The position numbers and the translations under genes are program-made. The notes under the pieces are model-generated. The model was not told the origin of the DNA. It was given only the letters and a program-made list of their open reading frames with translations, and ran no database searches. A stretch of 7,502 bases of DNA. It comes from an uncultured Bacilli bacterium (GTDB lineage Bacteria > Bacillota_I > Bacilli_A > RF39 > UBA660). The stretch is from NCBI GenBank assembly GCA_947587565.1, contig CANPYA010000064.1, positions 1 through 7,502 on the forward strand, given 5' to 3'. Shown in pieces: positions 5,896 to 7,502 of this stretch; positions within the stretch are counted from its first letter, which is position 1; the number at the start of each line of letters is the position of its first letter.

Positions 5896-7077
5896 TTAAT
5901 GATACATAATATCGATATCAACATCACCATTAATACCATCAATTTTTCCATTATTACACATTTGCCAAATTAAATAATCGCCTTCATAACTTGTCTTTTT
6001 AGTATAATGGGCAAGCCATACGGGATAATTTAATTTATTTGTCCAAATATCTTCTAAATAAAATTTACTACTATAAAGCATGGCCTCGTAACCACCATTT
6101 TTAATTGTATTCATATAATTATTGGCAATACTGTTAATTTCGTGAAAACTAATTTTAAAATTATTCCATTTAGACCAACTTTCCCAGTCAAAGACAATTG
6201 GTAAATCTAAATTTTCGCCATCTAAATTTTTTAAAACCCAATTTGCTTGTTCAGTCGCCTCACTACTACTAGTAGCAATACTATAAAGATAAATACCCAC
6301 TTTTAAACCAGCCTCTTTCGCCTTCTTAAGATTATCTTTAAAATATTCATCTAAGAATAAATCCCCTTTAACTTCTTTTTGAACACCCATTCTAATCATG
6401 ACAAAAGTAGCTCCAGCTTCTTTAACTTTATTAAAATCAATATCACCTTGCCATTTAGATACATCAATACCAATTTCATTATCATCTGTTTTATAGTTAG
6501 TATAAACATCCGTAAATAAAGTATTTTCTTTTTTGGGAGGTGTACTTGGTTCATTACTCTTTTCTTTAACATTTAAAGTAACATTTACTTCTTTTAAATT
6601 ATTACTTTTATCCGATAAATTATATTTTAATTTATAAGTTCCAGGTGTTTTTAAATCATAATCACCCGTTATTTCACATAAAATATCGCCATCATAATTA
6701 TCCCCGTAAGTAATTAAATTACACAAATCGCCTTCATAATTCACATTAACTGTTTTATTAGTCCCACTGAAAACCCGCGGCATTTCGGTATCAACTACTT
6801 CAATATTAAAAACATAACGATATTTTTTATTATTAACTTGATATAGTACTTCATATTTTTTCTTACCTATTGTATTAGTATCAATCCGGTAATTATCACT
6901 AAGTAATTGAAAATTTTTATCGGTTACTTGCATCTCTAATAAATCTTGTAAATAAATTTCATCATAAACTTCAATATTATCATTTTTAATGTTGAAAAAC
7001 TCCGACTTATCAACATTTTTTATGCCATTACACCCACTTAAAAAAAACATTATTATTACAATAATTATATACTTCAT
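5896..7077 (-). CDS. Surface lipoprotein with Ig-like domains and GH25 lysozyme domain
   Basis: A predicted exported lipoprotein (393 residues) that cleaves peptidoglycan glycan strands. It begins MKYIII with a short hydrophobic segment and the lipobox LSGC, so C16 would be lipidated. Residues about 30-95 and 97-173 look like two beta-sandwich (bacterial Ig or DUF5011-like) domains, the second with cysteines at 119 and 134. A proline/lysine-rich linker (about 172-190) leads to a GH25 domain (202-393). That domain has IGIDVSKWQG (D205), the acidic pair FDWES (D297, E299), and VDID near the end (D387), which are the expected active-site positions. The ATG at 7075-7077 gives the cleanest signal peptide. 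An ATG at 7083 and a GTG at 7086 in frame are alternatives. No strong Shine-Dalgarno site is present, only GTGATG just upstream. It could remodel the cell's own wall or attack competitors; I see no immunity gene. The end lies 83 bases before the dehydrogenase start, with no clear terminator. Confidence 0.92.
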   Translation of the reverse strand: MKYIIIVIIMFFLSGCNGIKNVDKSEFFNIKNDNIEVYDEIYLQDLLEMQVTDKNFQLLSDNYRIDTNTIGKKKYEVLYQVNNKKYRYVFNIEVVDTEMPRVFSGTNKTVNVNYEGDLCNLITYGDNYDGDILCEITGDYDLKTPGTYKLKYNLSDKSNNLKEVNVTLNVKEKSNEPSTPPKKENTLFTDVYTNYKTDDNEIGIDVSKWQGDIDFNKVKEAGATFVMIRMGVQKEVKGDLFLDEYFKDNLKKAKEAGLKVGIYLYSIATSSSEATEQANWVLKNLDGENLDLPIVFDWESWSKWNNFKISFHEINSIANNYMNTIKNGGYEAMLYSSKFYLEDIWTNKLNYPVWLAHYTKKTSYEGDYLIWQMCNNGKIDGINGDVDIDIMYH

Positions 7078-7092
7078 AAACATCACATTTTT

Positions 7093-7101
7093 ATTATAGC
7101 A
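7093..7101 (-). promoter_or_regulatory. Extended -10 promoter of the GH25 lipoprotein
   Basis: The minus strand reads TG-C-TATAAT, an extended -10 with a perfect hexamer at 7093-7098. The -35 is poor (TGTTTG). The expected start, about 7086, falls on the in-frame GTG-ATG pair, so the mRNA would have at most about nine leader bases. Confidence 0.6.
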
Positions 7102-7122
7102 CTATTTAAATAAATCAAACAT

Positions 7123-7151
7123 AAAAAAAAGAACTTCGTAAATGAAATTCT
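7123..7151 (-). terminator. Terminator of the 95-residue gene's operon
   Basis: On the minus strand an 8-bp stem (7144-7151 with 7130-7137, one U-G pair) with a six-base loop is followed by eight Ts (7123-7130). The U-G pair would be an A-C mismatch on the other strand, so the terminator acts on the minus strand. The stem overlaps the TAG stop codon of the gene it ends. Confidence 0.75.
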
Positions 7152-7437
7152 ATAAATATTCCACTATGCGATAATTCTTTTCTAACTTTTCAATTAAATC
7201 TTTAGGATCATATTTAGCAAAAATATCAACAAAATTGCTATGATCATTTAAAAACATATCATAATATTCTAAGAATATTTGTTGATAATTAGTAACTCCT
7301 AAATCTTTTAAATAAGCAATATTTTCGGTTACTAATTTTTTATGTTCTTTAATAGCATCAATTAATTTCTTAGGAGAATTATTTAGAAAATCAGCAATTT
7401 GTTCTTTATTAAAATCATATTTTTCTAAAAATTTCAT
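7150..7437 (-). CDS. Hypothetical 95-residue alpha-helical protein
   Basis: I do not recognise a named family. The protein is small, charged and without signal or membrane segment. It looks almost wholly helical, with a repeated leucine/isoleucine spacing (KKLIDAIKEHKKL, NIAYLKDLGV, NYQQIFLEYYDMF, PKDLIEKLEKN). The pattern of short helix pairs, with 'LKDLGVTNYQQIF' followed by 'FVDIFAKYDPKDLIEKL', faintly recalls helical-repeat proteins such as mTERF-like ones, but this is only an impression. The ATG at 7435-7437 has AAGGAG six bases upstream (7444-7449). Its ATGA overlaps the stop of the upstream gene by four bases, implying co-translation and probably a shared function. The operon ends right after it with a hairpin terminator. 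The coding call is strong because of start signal, overlap and terminator. Confidence 0.85.
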   Translation of the reverse strand: MKFLEKYDFNKEQIADFLNNSPKKLIDAIKEHKKLVTENIAYLKDLGVTNYQQIFLEYYDMFLNDHSNFVDIFAKYDPKDLIEKLEKNYRIVEYL

Positions 7438-7502
7438 ACTCTTCTCCTTCCATAACCTTCAGCATTATCTAAATTATAATCATTAAAACTAATTAAATCA
7501 TT
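7434..7502 (-). CDS. 3' end of an unidentified upstream gene
   Basis: An open frame enters from the right edge and ends with TGA at 7434-7436. Its 22 visible residues end in NAEGYGRRRV, a basic tail. The TGA shares four bases with the start of the following gene, the usual sign of translational coupling, which also shows that TGA is a stop codon in this organism. Too little is visible to assign a function. Confidence 0.65.
   Translation of the reverse strand, partial: NDLISFNDYNLDNAEGYGRRRV

Noticed and set aside
5878..5897. Tandem TTGACA-like repeats on the plus strand
   Set aside because: No -10 box or gene follows them on the plus strand, and they lie between two minus-strand genes. Probably chance.

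Overview
This AT-rich window looks like a chromosomal piece of a low-GC Firmicute or Mollicute-related bacterium (Bacilli/Mycoplasmatota-like). The genes are packed closely, Shine-Dalgarno sites of the AAGGAGG type are clear, and tryptophan is encoded by TGG. TGA works as a stop: it ends the gene at the right edge in an ATGA overlap. The standard bacterial code therefore applies rather than the Mycoplasma code. All protein genes lie on the minus strand, so the reading order below runs from high to low coordinates.

Layout from the right edge. First come the last 22 codons of an unidentified gene, overlapped by 4 bases by a 95-residue hypothetical protein that ends in a terminator. Next is a lipoprotein with Ig-like domains and a GH25 lysozyme domain, started from a promoter that leaves almost no leader. 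Then comes a zinc-dependent medium-chain alcohol/polyol dehydrogenase with its own extended -10 promoter and a strong hairpin terminator. A DUF3800-family protein of unknown function follows, with its own promoter. Between it and proS lies a gene-poor stretch of 327 bases (3467-3793). proS (prolyl-tRNA synthetase) ends in a terminator. Last is a metal-resistance operon: an ArsR/SmtB repressor with a SmtB-type alpha-5 zinc site, an operator over its transcription start, and a P1B-type metal-exporting ATPase that runs off the left edge.

The most interesting item is in the gene-poor stretch. On the plus strand, opposite to every gene here, a good promoter (TTGACA, 17 bp, TAACAT) leads into about 75 bases that fold into a 15-bp closing stem plus an inner hairpin, followed by a U-rich tail. 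Three base pairs of the stem are G-U on the plus strand and would be C-A mismatches on the minus strand, so the RNA is predicted to be the plus strand. Its 3' end lies on the stop codon of the convergent DUF3800 gene. From memory, several 'DUF3800' structured RNA motifs of unknown function have been proposed near genes of this family. The pair may be a protein-RNA system of that kind.

The zinc operon is the best understood unit. Metal binding to the repressor's alpha-5 site should release the operator and switch on both the repressor and the exporter. The remaining genes (translation, cell wall, carbon metabolism) appear to be unrelated neighbours with separate promoters.
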